From Ceratopteris richardii (taxonomy: Eukaryota > Streptophyta > Polypodiopsida > Polypodiales > Pteridaceae), in NCBI GenBank assembly GCA_020310875.1, contig CM035444.1, positions 23,626,272-23,690,271 on the forward strand: DNA of 64,000 nt, in the 5' to 3' direction. A program made the position numbers and the translations under genes. The notes under the pieces are model-generated. The model was not told the origin of the DNA, searched no databases, and saw only the letters and a list, made by a program, of their open reading frames with translations. Shown in pieces: positions 40,477-52,700 of this stretch. Numbering within the stretch: position 1 is the first letter of the stretch; every line of letters begins with the position of its first letter.

Positions 40477-41150
40477 CACATATTACTGCATGTTCATGTG
40501 TGTGCATGTTTTTGGTATGGCTTTCGTGCGAACGCAGAGAAGAATGCTGAATCTAAAGCTTACTTGGAATCTTGGGCTTGGTTTTATTTTACGGACATCC
40601 TTATGCATGAACAGTAGCTTGATCATTAGCTTTTGTGCATGTCCAGGCCTTCAAGCTTCTCATATCAGCTATGTAAAGAATGTCCGACCAGGGATGCCAC
40701 TATTTTTGTTTAATTACATTGATAAAAAGATGCATGGTATTTTTGAGGCAGACAGCTATGGAGAGATGAACATCAATCCATATGCCTGGACTTATGGGAA
40801 GTAGAAGACACAGTTTCCAGCTCAAGTTCTTTGCTTAAATTTGATAATCTCTGATATTACATTAGGTCACTGTTTGAGGTGTAATGAGGTTTTGTTTACA
40901 TGTAGGCACGCATACGGGTGAGATGTCAGTGTGCACCATTGACAGAAAGCATATACAAGGGAGCATTAGCAGCAAATTATGTGAATTATTCACAGGAGAA
41001 AATCCTATTTGAGTTAAATCATGTGCAGACAGATAAGCTTATATCTCATTTCATGAGAAACTCGTTGAGTGTCAGTAGACAGGTTGTGGGTTTACAACGT
41101 GGGTCCACCATGTCAGGGGACAAAGGAGAAGATGTTGATGGTATATATGT
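38540..41150 (+). pseudogene. DCD-domain gene fragment with tandem-triplicated first exon
   Basis: The DCD (Development and Cell Death) domain occurs in plant N-rich/DCD stress proteins. The first coding segment, with LPAEELAAVIFGCDHATYNE and QLLF then donor GTATAC, is present three times (ending 38886, 39572, 40266). The copies lie in direct repeats of about 690 bp, each with a (TC)n tract. Exon 2 (40647-40825) gives HISYVKNVRPGMPLFLFNYI, MHGIFEA and MNINPYAW; exon 3 (from 40906) gives CQCAPLTE and FELNHVQTDKLISHFM. Splice phases agree. The third exon-1 copy, next to exon 2, has a TAG (CACATAG where the others read CACACAG), and exon 2 has a TAG at 40802, so no full product is possible. Whether it was captured by CACTA-A or predates it is unsettled. 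Confidence 0.8.
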
Positions 41151-41154
41151 GATG

Positions 41155-41480
41155 TGTACATGTATATATGTATATATGTGATGTGTACATGTATATATGT
41201 ATATATGTCTATGTGTAAATGTGTACATGTATATGTATGCATGTATATATATATTTATGTGTATGTGTCTATGTGTATTCATTATATGTGTGTAACTGCA
41301 TGCATGTGTATGTGTGTGTATGAATAAATGTGCATGTATGTGTATATGTGTATAAATGTGCATGTATGATGTATATGTGTGTGTATGCGTGTATTTGTAC
41401 CTCTAGTCTCACTCTTTTCTCTCTCTCTCTCTCATATACATACATACATACATAAACACACATACTCATATCCACATATA
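41155..41480. repeat. TGTACATGTATAT/TATG microsatellite
   Basis: Its first 210 bp resemble 46500-47251, the region right of CACTA-C that Gypsy-2 entered, showing that both descend from one transposon segment downstream of the transposase. Confidence 0.9.
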
Positions 41481-41502
41481 TATACATAAAAGCAGTGCAT
41501 AC

Positions 41503-42200
41503 CGTGCATTATCGCGACGATGATCCATAAGTGTCCACATCTCTTTTAGACACCACTTAAGCGACCATCCTGTCCCAAACTCTATCTCAAGTGAAGTAAG
41601 TACGTATTTTTTATCCCTCTCATCATGCTCACTACAAAAATTAAAAAAAATAATGTAAATAAAACATAAGATATTTATTTCAATTTATATGTAAAATTTA
41701 TACTTACTTCCACGGTAAGTGGACAAGGCGCAGGTAAGAGTCGCATAATGCCCGCATTCTTCTCTTGAACTCCAATCCATTCCCTATGTACACAATGTTC
41801 CCCTCTGGCTCTATATCGCGCTCTAGTCCTAAGGTGCCTATGCATGTCCTCATAGGCAACTCTGGTCTGCTATCACGATCTGGAGGTGGTATAGGTGTCC
41901 TGAAAATAGATTGATAAAAATAAAAAAAAAATATGTGTTATAATATCATTAAAAAAGTTTATGAAAAAAAACAGACCTATGAGCAGATAGCTGTCTTCCT
42001 GCATGTGGAGCTGCAGAAGAGCCCTCCTCTGATCGCTGGGTAAGCATCTGGATTGTATAGTCCAGCTCGTCATCAGACATCTTTGAGCAATCACGCATGA
42101 TGGCCCCTAGAGTATCAGATGGAACTCTTGCTCTCATAAGACTTTTTATGAGAGTGAATTTCACCTTTCTCTCTCTACTAGGATCCATAATACCTAACAT
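41503..42200 (-). CDS. Antisense transposase-A-like gene, N-terminal exons (intact)
   Basis: On the minus strand three exons read without stops: 42200-41977 (MLGIMDPSRERKVKFTLIKS ... SDDELDYTIQML), 41900-41708 (PPPDRDSRPELPM ... GNIVYIGNGLEFKRRMRA) and 41631-41503 (EHDERDKKYVLTSLEIEFG ... KWCLKEMWTLMDHRRDNA). Donors GTCTGT, GTAAGT and GTATGC and acceptors TTTCAG and TTGTAG are in matching phase. The last exon ends with two bases that match the phase of the first C-terminal exon in CACTA-B, about 3.7 kb downstream on this strand. The parts therefore look like one gene encoding a DNA-binding TNPA-type protein. The start could also be the second Met at 42188. The family assignment rests on layout and weak motif likeness. 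Confidence 0.6.
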
Positions 42201-42457
42201 ATAAAACCAAATGGGTTAGAAATCAATATATATACGTGTACATATGTATGTGTGTATGCATTAAGCATGTGTATGTATGCATGTGTGTGTATGTATGTGT
42301 GTGTATGTGTGTGTATGTGTGTGTATGCATCATTATGTGTGTATGTGTCTATGTGTGTATGTGTGTGTGTATATGTGTGTGTGTATGTGTGTGTGTCTAT
42401 GTGTATGTGTGTGTGTCTATGAGTGTGTATGTGTTTATGTGTGTGTATGTGTCTATG
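42201..42457. repeat. TATG/TGTG microsatellite upstream of the antisense gene
   Basis: Simple repeat between the antisense gene start and the left end of CACTA-C. Confidence 0.9.
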
Positions 42458-42745
42458 CACTACAAGGAATATGGGCGTATAGTGACGGTTAATGCGACAG
42501 AATTTCGTCGCTATAAAATTGCAAAATGCATCATAATGAGTGTCGCGCGCAGACCGTCGATTAAACGACGAACCAAACGACGTTTTTTGCGACTTGTGGC
42601 TCGACGGGGTCTGCGATGCTCCCATAGAGCGTCACTAACACGACGATTTTAAATAGTGTCGCATAAGCGACGCTTTGTTATGTCGCATAAGCAACGCTAT
42701 TTGGCGTCGCATAAGCGACACTCAAAACATGTCGCTTATGCGACG
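42458..42745 (+). promoter_or_regulatory. CACTA-C left terminus and phased subterminal motifs
   Basis: GTCGCATAAGCGAC at 42658, variants at 42682 and 42706, and the inverted form GTCGCTTATGCGAC at 42731 are spaced 24, 24 and 25 bases, best preserved of the three copies. Confidence 0.78.
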
Positions 42746-42800
42746 CCAACTCGATGCATAGCATTGCTTACACGACGGTCTGTTGACGAAAAAAAATTAA

Positions 42801-42860
42801 AACGTTGGAGGCTCTTCAATCAGCATTTTCACGCAGCTGATCGAAGAGCTCTCCAACATT
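42801..42860 (+). other. Conserved hairpin, copy C
   Basis: Arms AACGTTGGAGGCTCTTCAAT and GATCGAAGAGCTCTCCAACA with a few mismatches, 343 bp from the left end. Confidence 0.68.
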
Positions 42861-43144
42861 CACAATTGCACTACGCTTATGAGCTAAAGCAAGTATATGC
42901 AGAATTGTTGTTTTGCCTAAGCTCTCTCTTATTGTCTCCCTCTATCTCTGTTTCATCTTTCTCTCTTTGAATTATCTCTTTCTCTCTCTCTCTTCTTTCT
43001 CTCTTTATTGCAGGTTATTCAAGAAGCTAACCAGGCAAAAAGTATGGCTAACTATTGTAAGTACAATTTCTATTCTTTGTATATCATTTGAATTGTGTTA
43101 TTTTCATTAGATAGCATACTCACACTCATTGATATGCACTTATA

Positions 43145-44000
<856 letters not shown>

Positions 44001-44071
44001 ACAAAACTCTTCATTACTTAATACCATACACACAATTCAAAGCATAACTAAAATGAAAAATATATAGATAA

Positions 44072-44079
<8 letters not shown>

Positions 44080-44137
<58 letters not shown>
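44080..44137. repeat. (TA)n microsatellite at the 3' end of the antisense gene, copy C
   Basis: A TA run at the same site as in copies A and B. Confidence 0.95.
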
Positions 44138-44139
<2 letters not shown>

Positions 44140-44174
44140 ATGTAAATACATATAATCCAATGTCATAATCAACT

Positions 44175-44905
44175 AAAATCCTAATCATCATCATCATCAT
44201 GATCATCATCATAAGCAGTATCATGATCATCATGATCATCCTCATTGTCATGATCACCCTGTGACGATCGAGATCGTCCCTCCTGTGTCTGTCTCTCCAC
44301 CTCATCCATATCTGTCTCTCCATAATACTCTTGTATTACATATAACAAACATAAATAAATAAAACAATTAAACCATTCATAAAAATAAAATAATTATATA
44401 AAATTTAATAATACTCACAAAGGCATTAGGATGATCTTGCATATACTCGCTCAAACACCGATATCCAAAATGTGTAGCATACTCGATCTCATGTTTCATA
44501 GGATATCAGCCATAATCCTTCCGCTGCATTGACACAAATAAAAAAGATTAGTTTCTTGCATTTTAACTAAAATAAAAAATATACTCACAATAACACATAT
44601 ACTTACAAATGTAGCTACAAAACCATTATGGCCCATTTGGCCTAGGTGTGATGTGTGGCCCGACTCCACTCTCTTCTTTACAGCAGCTTGTTTATTTAAG
44701 AAAAAAAATACATAAATTAAATGTAAAAAATTACTAAAATATATAAAAATTATAAATATAAACTATTAATTTGTGTACCTTCTGCTGAGGAAATGACTCC
44801 TAAAGACGTAGTTGTCTACGAAAAAACTGCCACGTCTCAGGTGTTATGTTAGCTCGCCTCTTATTTTTTTCCACCATACAATATCTCTTGTTAATTTAAT
44901 CTCAA
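44175..44905 (-). pseudogene. Antisense transposase-A-like gene, C-terminal exons, copy C
   Basis: The same exon series as in copy B: TPETWQFFRRQLRL...ESFPQQK, then a KKRVESGHTSHLGQMGH-type exon, QRKDYG...KHEIEYATHFGYRCLSEY, and a last exon ETDMDEVERQTQEGRSRSSQ followed by GDHDNEDDHDDHD and a stop. The first acceptor is mutated (ACAAG for ACAG) and the third exon has a TGA, so it is not functional. The acidic last exon is intact here. Confidence 0.62.
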
Positions 44906-45059
44906 ACAGAAACAAAAATCAGAATACATACACATATATACACACACATACACATACACATACCCACATACACATATACATGCAAACATATACGCATACA
45001 TATATGTATTATACACATATGCATACATATAACATAAACATATACACATATACATACAT

Positions 45060-46300
45060 ATCTACTAAGGGTTATAAAGCTTGTCCATATTGTGGTGATT
45101 GGTTGAGATCAATCTATAGTAAGAATCTCAACAAAAATATTTATCTTCGACATCGACGATTCTTGCCTGATGATCATCCATTAAGATCTAAAAGAGAAGC
45201 GATACATTTTAATGGAAAGCTTGAAACAGGTCAGTGTCCAAAACCTATGACGCCTATGGATTGGTATAAAAAATGGACAGATGGACCTCTGATAGATCCA
45301 AAATCAGAAATCTTTAGTGATGATTCAGATAATGAGTATGTGAAGAGAGGTAAATGAAAATTGGCACTCGCAAAGAACATATCAATATGGTATTCTTTGG
45401 AGTATTGGAAAGAGTTAAAAGTATGTCATCTTCTTGATCCTATGCATATATTCAAAAATATTGGTTATTCACTATGGAAGCATCTTCTTGGACTAAAAGA
45501 TACCACAACATCAAGGAATGATTTGAAAGATAAAAAATCCAAACCAAAGTTATGGCCAGTTTTTGATAGACATCGACAAGAAACGACTTATGCACCTGCT
45601 CCTTGGGTACTTACAACAAAAGAGATACAGACTATCAACAATAGAATTCAATTGATTAAGACTCCTATAGGATATGGAGCATCTTTTCAAAACATGTTTA
45701 CTATGGATGATAAGAGCTTATCTGGGTTAAAGACCCATGACTGGCATAACTTTTTGAAGCATATTTTTACCTTTGGTTATCAATGGATGTACAACGAAAG
45801 GAGTACGAGATGTGATCTATCGTCTTGGATCACTTATAAGGTAATTATGATACTTTTATATTTAATATGTATGAATATTGGATATCTTTTATTTTTTAAT
45901 TAACTTCTTTTTAATTGTTTTTATGATATGTATAGGTGGATTACATCCAAAGAGATTGGCAAAAACTCGATCCCACAAAAAAAACATGAATGCAAAGAGC
46001 TACTATGTTTGATGGAGAAAGAACTTCCTACTTCATTTTTTGATATTCAGGTTCATTTCTTAGTCCATCTTGTAGATGAAATAGAGATTGCAGGTGTTGT
46101 CAACACTCGATGGATGTTTTGGATCGAGCGATTTATGGGAATATTAAAAGGTTATGTGCGACAAATAGCAAAACCAGAAGGATCCATGGCAAAAGGTTGG
46201 ATGCTTGAAGAGTGCATGTATTACGTTAGTGAGTACCTTTAAAGAGTTCATGAAGAAGCTCCACGTGCATGGACCAACGAGTCTTCTTCAAAAATAACAG
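45060..46300 (+). pseudogene. CACTA tnp2-type transposase, 3' half, copy C
   Basis: It starts within the transposase at GYKACPYCGDWLRSIYSK and continues through DDHPLRSKREAIHFNGKLE, LLDPMHIFKNIGYSLWKHLL, KPKLWPVFDRHRQET, an intron at about 45842-45934, and DUF4218 (HFLVHLVDEIEIAGVVNTRW, then PEGSMAKGWMLEECMYYVSE). A TGA at 45355 and a TAA at 46240 interrupt it. It is the better-preserved template for the second half of the family transposase. Confidence 0.85.
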
Positions 46301-46309
46301 ATGAGGTAT

Positions 46310-47251
46310 TATCAGTGTGTGATATATGTATACATGTGTTAAATATGCATATGTGTGTATATATGCATATGCATTTATGTAAAATATTCATGTATTCATG
46401 TAATATATGCAAGTGTTTATAATTGTGTACATGTATATATGTATATGTGTCTATGTGTAAATATATACATGTAAATATGTATGCATGTATATATATGTTT
46501 ATGTGTGCATGTAGGCATGTATATGTGATGTGTACATGTATATATGTATATATGTCTATGTGTAAATGTGTACATGTAAATATGTATGCATGTATATATA
46601 TATATATATATATATTTATGTGTGCATTTAGGCATGTATGTGTGATGCATAATATATCTAATCCATTTTATATTTATGTATGTGCATCTACATGATGTGT
46701 ATATATCTTTATATATATTATGATCCTTGTTGATTCGAGTAGCTATATATAGAGGCATAAGGTTTGGAGGAGAGACATCTCTCTAGTAGGATGTCGGAGG
46801 AACAGATGCAATGTGTACATATACTTCAAACAGATGGCTAAAAGGTTGAATTAGAGTTTTTAAATTAGGGGTTTTTAAAACCCTAATATCGAAATTAGTG
46901 TTTTCAATTTAGGATTTATTTATTTATTTATTTATTTATGTGTATGCATGTGTTGTGTATGTATTTGTATCTATATGTGCATATGCATGTGTTGTGTGTG
47001 TGTATATATGTATGTGTATATGTATATATGCATGTAAATATGATTATATGAGTCTATGTGTGTGTACATATGATTATGCATTTGTATGTGTATGTGAGTA
47101 TGTGTACGTGTATGTGAGTATGTGTAGGTGTCTATGTGTATTCATTATATGTGTGTAACTGCATGCATGTGTATGTGTGTGTAAAAATGTGCATGTATGT
47201 GTGTGTATGTATAAATGTGCATGTATGTGTATATGTGTGTAAATGTGCATG
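46310..47251. repeat. TATG microsatellites with a short unique spacer
   Basis: Simple repeats at 46310-46720 and 46920-47251 flank about 200 bp of unique AT-rich sequence without a gene. The right part matches 41255-41365. Confidence 0.85.
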
Positions 47252-47888
47252 TGTTGAGAGCAGTATGGGCACCCAAGGACTGACTAGACAAGGAAGCCAG
47301 CAGAGAGAGTCAGAGCGAGGTGAAGGATTAAGTAGACAAAGCAGTCGACGCAAATCTGGCAGATAGGCCCTTCAAATTTTTCCAAATCAACATCTTTATA
47401 ACAGTGATTCTTATCACTAACAATCATTGTAAATACCATTTCATATTTTTGTAGCTCCATTTTGTGCAAGCCAAGGAGTCCTTGAGCTTGAGGAGCCTTA
47501 GAAGTACCTACATATCAATTTCCGTATTTTTTAGACTCCGTTTAAGCCCTCAAATTGGCCTTGGAACCTAATTTTTAACTAGGCCGGACACTAGGTCTGG
47601 ACAGGGCCAAAACCTAGTCAAAAACTATAAATAGAGCTAGAGAGCTCATTTTTGAGGTTAGCTTGTAATAGTTTTGAACTTGTAAGAGCTTTTGGAAAGT
47701 AATCTAAGAACTCCATTGCTTCTCACTCTTTGTCTTGCCGTGTGTGCGCGTGTGTGTGTATGTGTGTGCATGTTTGTGTGCTTCTCACTCACGCACTTGT
47801 GCCTTCACTTGCTCGAGGTCTTCATACCATCCTCACGTCTTCCCGGATTGACATTAAAGGAGGTGCTACTCATCACTGAGCTACACCA
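47252..47888 (+). repeat. Gypsy-2 5' LTR, 637 bp
   Basis: From TGTTGAGAGC to CTACACCA. The start is fixed by alignment to the 3' LTR after its polypurine tract, the end by the nearby PBS. A TATA box, TATAAATA, lies at 47626-47633. The first 115 bases encode the tail of the additional ORF when in the 3' position. Confidence 0.88.
47626..47633 (+). promoter_or_regulatory. TATA box in Gypsy-2 5' LTR
   Basis: CTATAAATAGAG context, typical of plant core promoters, 255 bp before the LTR end; identical at 63888-63895. Confidence 0.7.
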
Positions 47889-47893
47889 AATTT

Positions 47894-47911
47894 TGGCGCC
47901 GTTGCCGGGGA
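47894..47911 (+). other. Gypsy-2 primer-binding site
   Basis: TGGCGCCGTTGCCGGGGA matches the complement of the plant tRNA-Asp(GUC) 3' end, known as the primer of Athila-type elements. Confidence 0.85.
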
Positions 47912-49756
47912 TCGAGCTTTGAGGACGAGTGTGTGATGGTAAGACGTAGAGTTGTGACGTTGGCGTTGTAGGTAATTTCTTTACTTTTCCTTAATTTTCT
48001 CATCCTTACTTCATCATCATCATCACCATCATCATCCTCATCATCTTCCACCTCCATCTCCATCATCGCAAAAATTTCAGTTTTTTGACTATATCTCCTT
48101 CCTCCTTTCATTTCCCTCATTTCACTTGTGAGAGAGAGCGAGAGAGCGATCTTGTGTGCACTGTTTTTGCATGTTTTTTGAGTTTGCTTGCAGATATTGG
48201 CCATCCCATCATCTCCAGCACGTCGCGCAGGTACGGAAATGTGCAGAACTGTCTCTGTGTTGCAAGCTTATGTCCATCGCGATTGACAAAAAATTTCATC
48301 TATTGGTAAAATTAAGTGCACCACAGTAGACTAGAGACCTTGCACATCACAAATCCACAAAAATTTTTGGAAAATTTGCATTTTTTCAGTCCATCGCGAT
48401 TGATAGCATCAATCGCGATTGACACTGTCCATCGCGATTGACAGACCCCGACGGACACGTGTCCATCGCGACGGACACCCCTGTCCATCGCGACCGACAA
48501 AAAAAATCACGATTGACACCCCCTTTCGCCGAGATTCTTGTCCATCGCGACGGATACCTGTCCATCGCGATTGATACCTGTCCATCGCGATTGATACCTG
48601 TCCATCGCGACTGACACCAGTCCATCGCGATTGACACCAGTCCATCGCAACTGACACCAGTCCATCGCGATTGACACCAGTCCATCGCGACTGACACCAG
48701 TCCATCGCGATTGATACCAGTCCATCGCGACGGATACCTGTCCATCGCGACTGACACCAGTCCATCGCAATTGACACCAGTCCATCGCGATTGATACCAG
48801 TCCATTGCGATTGACACCTGTCCATTGCGATTGACAGCCCAGTCGATCGCGATTGACAGCCAATTTCGGCCAATTTTTAGGGTTTTTTAATTTGAAGATT
48901 TTGGCTAATTTTGGACATGGATCATGGACTCTAGAGCACATAAGGAGGCTATAGGCAAATAACCCGAGGAAAACCTGTTGCCCTGTTGGCCTGTTTGAAC
49001 CCTATTTTAATCCCTGAAGCCTGAACTGACATAACTTTCTCATACGAAATCCGTTTGCTGTGATTCTTGTTTTGTTGGAAAGCTCGTGGGGAGTACAACC
49101 AAAACTTCCACTGGTTATGTGAAAATTAATATCAGGATTATTAGATAGGGTTTTTTGAAGTTGACCATACCCCGAGGTAGGAAAACTAAGGGATCCTTGG
49201 GATTGTTTTCCATAAAAGCAAAGGATAATTTGGTCTGTGAGTTACATGCATGAAAGTGGTCTATTGTGTCATTTGAATCTAAGTCTTGAGCTAACCGTGG
49301 GACTTTTACAGGTCCAGCAAGAGCACTTGAGGGCATTCTAAGCAAGAGTAAGTGCAAGCTTGGGAACACGTGTCCTAGGCACAGCAGGGCAACCAAGAAG
49401 GAAACAAAAGGTTGGAAATTCTCAACTCCCATTGTCAATTCCTAGCTTAGGCTAAGAACGACTAGTGATAGGAGTAAGCCAGGGCGGCGATAGGCATTTA
49501 TCAAGTTGAAGACTACCTAAATACTAAAGTTCAAGCTAACGACATAATCTTTGCACGGTCGAGAACTCTAAAGGACAAGAACCTAACGTGGAACGATCAA
49601 CTTACAGTGCGAAAATTAACTCAAATATTCTTGACGACGTGATTTCTGACAAGAGCATGAACACGATAATCGACTAAAAAAGAATCAACTGACTGATACA
49701 AAAGAACTCGGCAACGAGGTTGTACTTGGGCAAATTTGGCCTATTCAATTAGGCTT
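47912..49756 (+). other. Gypsy-2 leader
   Basis: A 1.8-kb untranslated leader with a (TCA)n stretch near 48010-48060, the 20-bp array, and a conserved segment around CATAACTTTCTCATACGAAA (49031) that recurs in the Gypsy-1 leader near 21900. I see no coding frame, although all three minus frames stay open across the array. Confidence 0.75.
48389..48860 (+). repeat. 20-bp tandem array, TCCATCGCGATTGACACCAG type
   Basis: From 48541 to 48840 there are 15 units of exactly 20 bp, each starting TCCATCGCGA or a one-base variant. Irregular units extend it back to 48389. The core is TCGCGA, with few TCGCAA or TTGCGA variants. Confidence 0.93.
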
Positions 49757-52700
49757 ATGAACCTTAGATCAGGGCGACATCTAGGGAGAGATAGACAAAG
49801 TCTTAGGTCTTCAAAGGCTAGTGTCAACCACACTGCTAGGTCTTGGGCCCAGCAGTTGAGCCACCACTCATACTACCCTAGCTCTGAGACCAGTGAATCA
49901 GAGATGTCTCAAGGCATGGACCGACCTACGGGAAGTTCAGGAGTGCCATACTTGCACAGGGTAGAAGGCCCGTACAAGACGCAGATGGAATACCTTAGGA
50001 CCAACCGATTAGGTGCTAGCATCTATGAGGATGGCCTAGGAAGATCTGTGGTCCAAATCAAAAACCTAGACCAATCTATTGGGCTAGAGCACCCTGCTGT
50101 CAAGTTTGAAAATGGTGCATACCTTGATAAAGAGGGAACCATATACGTGGTCACTAGTCACCCGGAGAGGACAGATGAATTCGGGAATGTGATCCCTGAG
50201 ACGGACATAGAGGACCTAGAACAAGGAAACATGGGTGCAGAGCCCAGGACCCCTCGAGGGAAATCTGTTCTTACGAGAATTCTCACTCCTGAGTGGATTC
50301 CCCAAGACAACAAGAGCATAGATCTGCTTCTGAACCGAGAGACTGATGAAGCCTTTTGGAGGTATAAATCTGATCGACCAAATGATATAGGAACAATCAT
50401 GATCTATGAGTTTAAAGATCCAGATAGCCCAGGTAGAGTGACCTACTTAGATCACGCTTCAGAGAGGATCTTTGTGGTTACAGAACATGATAGACATGCT
50501 TACACTTGGAAGGATGAATTCGTTTTCCCCCAACCAAGATCGAATGTGTCCTATGGTCACCCTGGAGCTGGAACATCCCAAGCTCATGGAACTCAAAGAG
50601 ACAGAAGTAGAGATAGGCCAGAAGTAAGCTTTGCCAACCCAGGGGGCAGAGAAAGAACGAGGACGGAAACAAACAGAGTAGAACCTGAGGTACTTAGAGC
50701 TCCCAGGAATCAAAGAAATGCGGATGAGTTCCCTCTACCACGACCTAGAGAGCACACAAGGACTCTGAGACCGACTCAGCTAGTTAAGTCCATGAAGAAC
50801 TACTTCGATGGCACTGGAGATCCATACGATCATGTGGCTGAGTTTAGGCAAGTCTTGAGAGCTGAACAAGTGGAAGATCTGTTCACGCAATACAATGCCT
50901 TTGGTCTAACCCTTAGGAACACTGCCCTGACATGGTTTCAGCCACTAAACGAGAGGCAGTTCAGGAGCATAGACCAACTTCTAGAGGCATTCATTATCGA
51001 ATTCTCTAAAAGTGGCATAAGACATAACACTTCCTCACTAATTCACAGCTTCAAGCAAACCCCTCAAGAGACCGTGAGACTTGCTGGAAGAAGATTTAGG
51101 CAATACTTGGAGAGATGCCCTTTCCCTGAGCTACCCACACCAGCTAAGCAAGTGGCTTTATTCTTGGATGGATTGCTAAGTACCAAATTGAGGTCATATG
51201 TGTATCTGAAGGACCCTAGGACTATAGAAGAGTGTGTACGCATGTGCATCGACATTGAGGATAACCTAGGGGAGGAGTTAGAGCTATCCAAAATATACAA
51301 AGATTCAGATAGTGCCTCTAGCCTCTCTTCCACGCAATCCACATCAATTGAGGAACTTGCAGAGAAAGTGGCACAAAAACTAGGTGTCTCTAGCAAACAA
51401 ATCCCAAGGTTTGCCCCAGTAAAGAGGTGTTATACTTGCGGTGGTGACCATATGGCAAATGCATGTCCCATTATGGCTCAACCCCAAGTAAATCCTAGTA
51501 GCCAGTACTGCACCATAGAGCGAAGATACACAAATCACTCAGCACAAGACTGCCCATACAATAAGCAAGTGGTTAGGCAGACCTACCCTCAGCCATACCC
51601 TCAACAAGGAAGATACCAGAGTCAATACCCACAACAACGGTATACTAGGCCTCAGCAAAACTACCAACCACAATATCAGGCCCAACTAAGACCCCAGCCA
51701 GTGCTAGCACAACAACCACCTGTGCCTACTAACGTGATCCCTATAAAGTATGCAGCTGCAGAAGAAAACCTGAATAGAGCTATAGTCCCTGTAACACCAC
51801 TGCTTTCTGAAAGTGACCCGAGTGACCATAGCTTTGATTCGACGCATATTGACAGTCCTCAGGCCTACTACATGCAATCTCCTGAACATGGTGAGTCCTA
51901 CTATAGTGAAGAGCCAAATGAACCTAGTTGGGAGCCTAACTACACAAACGTCATGTATGCAAACCCCAACCCTAGACCTCAACTTAGGCAAGTAAGACCC
52001 CCATTCCCTAGAGGACCATGCTACAGATGTCAGGGAGATCACCTCATTCGTGATTGTCCCCTGCCTCCACCTACACAATCTCAGTCTGTGACAATCCAGG
52101 GCTATTGCCAGGAGTGTGGAAAGGAGCATCTCTTACGAGACTACCCTAAGAATCCTAATAACATGCCAAAGATTACTCCTATCAATGTTGTGGGGCTAGT
52201 GGTAGATTCCACAGGAAGTGCCACTTCCACTGCACCAGTACAGGTAGTCACTAGAGCTCAGGCATTGCAGCAAAACCAAGGGGTAGGCCAGGAAAAGAGC
52301 CCAGATGTTAGTGAGACAGAGAGCATGACAAAGAAAAGGACTAGAGCTTGGAAAGATAGTCGTGAAAGAATGAAAAGACAATGGGCAAAAAAGATGAGTG
52401 AACTCGAGGAAAGCCTAAGAGAAACCAAATCCAGGATAACCGAACTCACAGCTCAAACTCCCTCTCACACTGCCCCACCTCCATCACCTCCACCATTCCC
52501 ATCTCCATCCAACCCGCCACCTTCCAACCCGCCTCACCTAATCCCACCACCCCCTAGAGTAGGATCAATCCTAGCAGATCCCACTCCCGAGGACCTAAAC
52601 ATGATGCTTAAGGAATATCAGGCCAGAATCCAAGAAGGGCCGAACGTAACTGATCATGAAAAGTGTTACCCTAGAGCAGAACTAGAGCTAGAACGAACCA

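Noticed and set aside
48386..48941. Three overlapping minus-strand frames with SRWTG/NRDG repeats
   Set aside because: Produced by the 20-bp array in the Gypsy-2 leader; period not divisible by three keeps all frames open.
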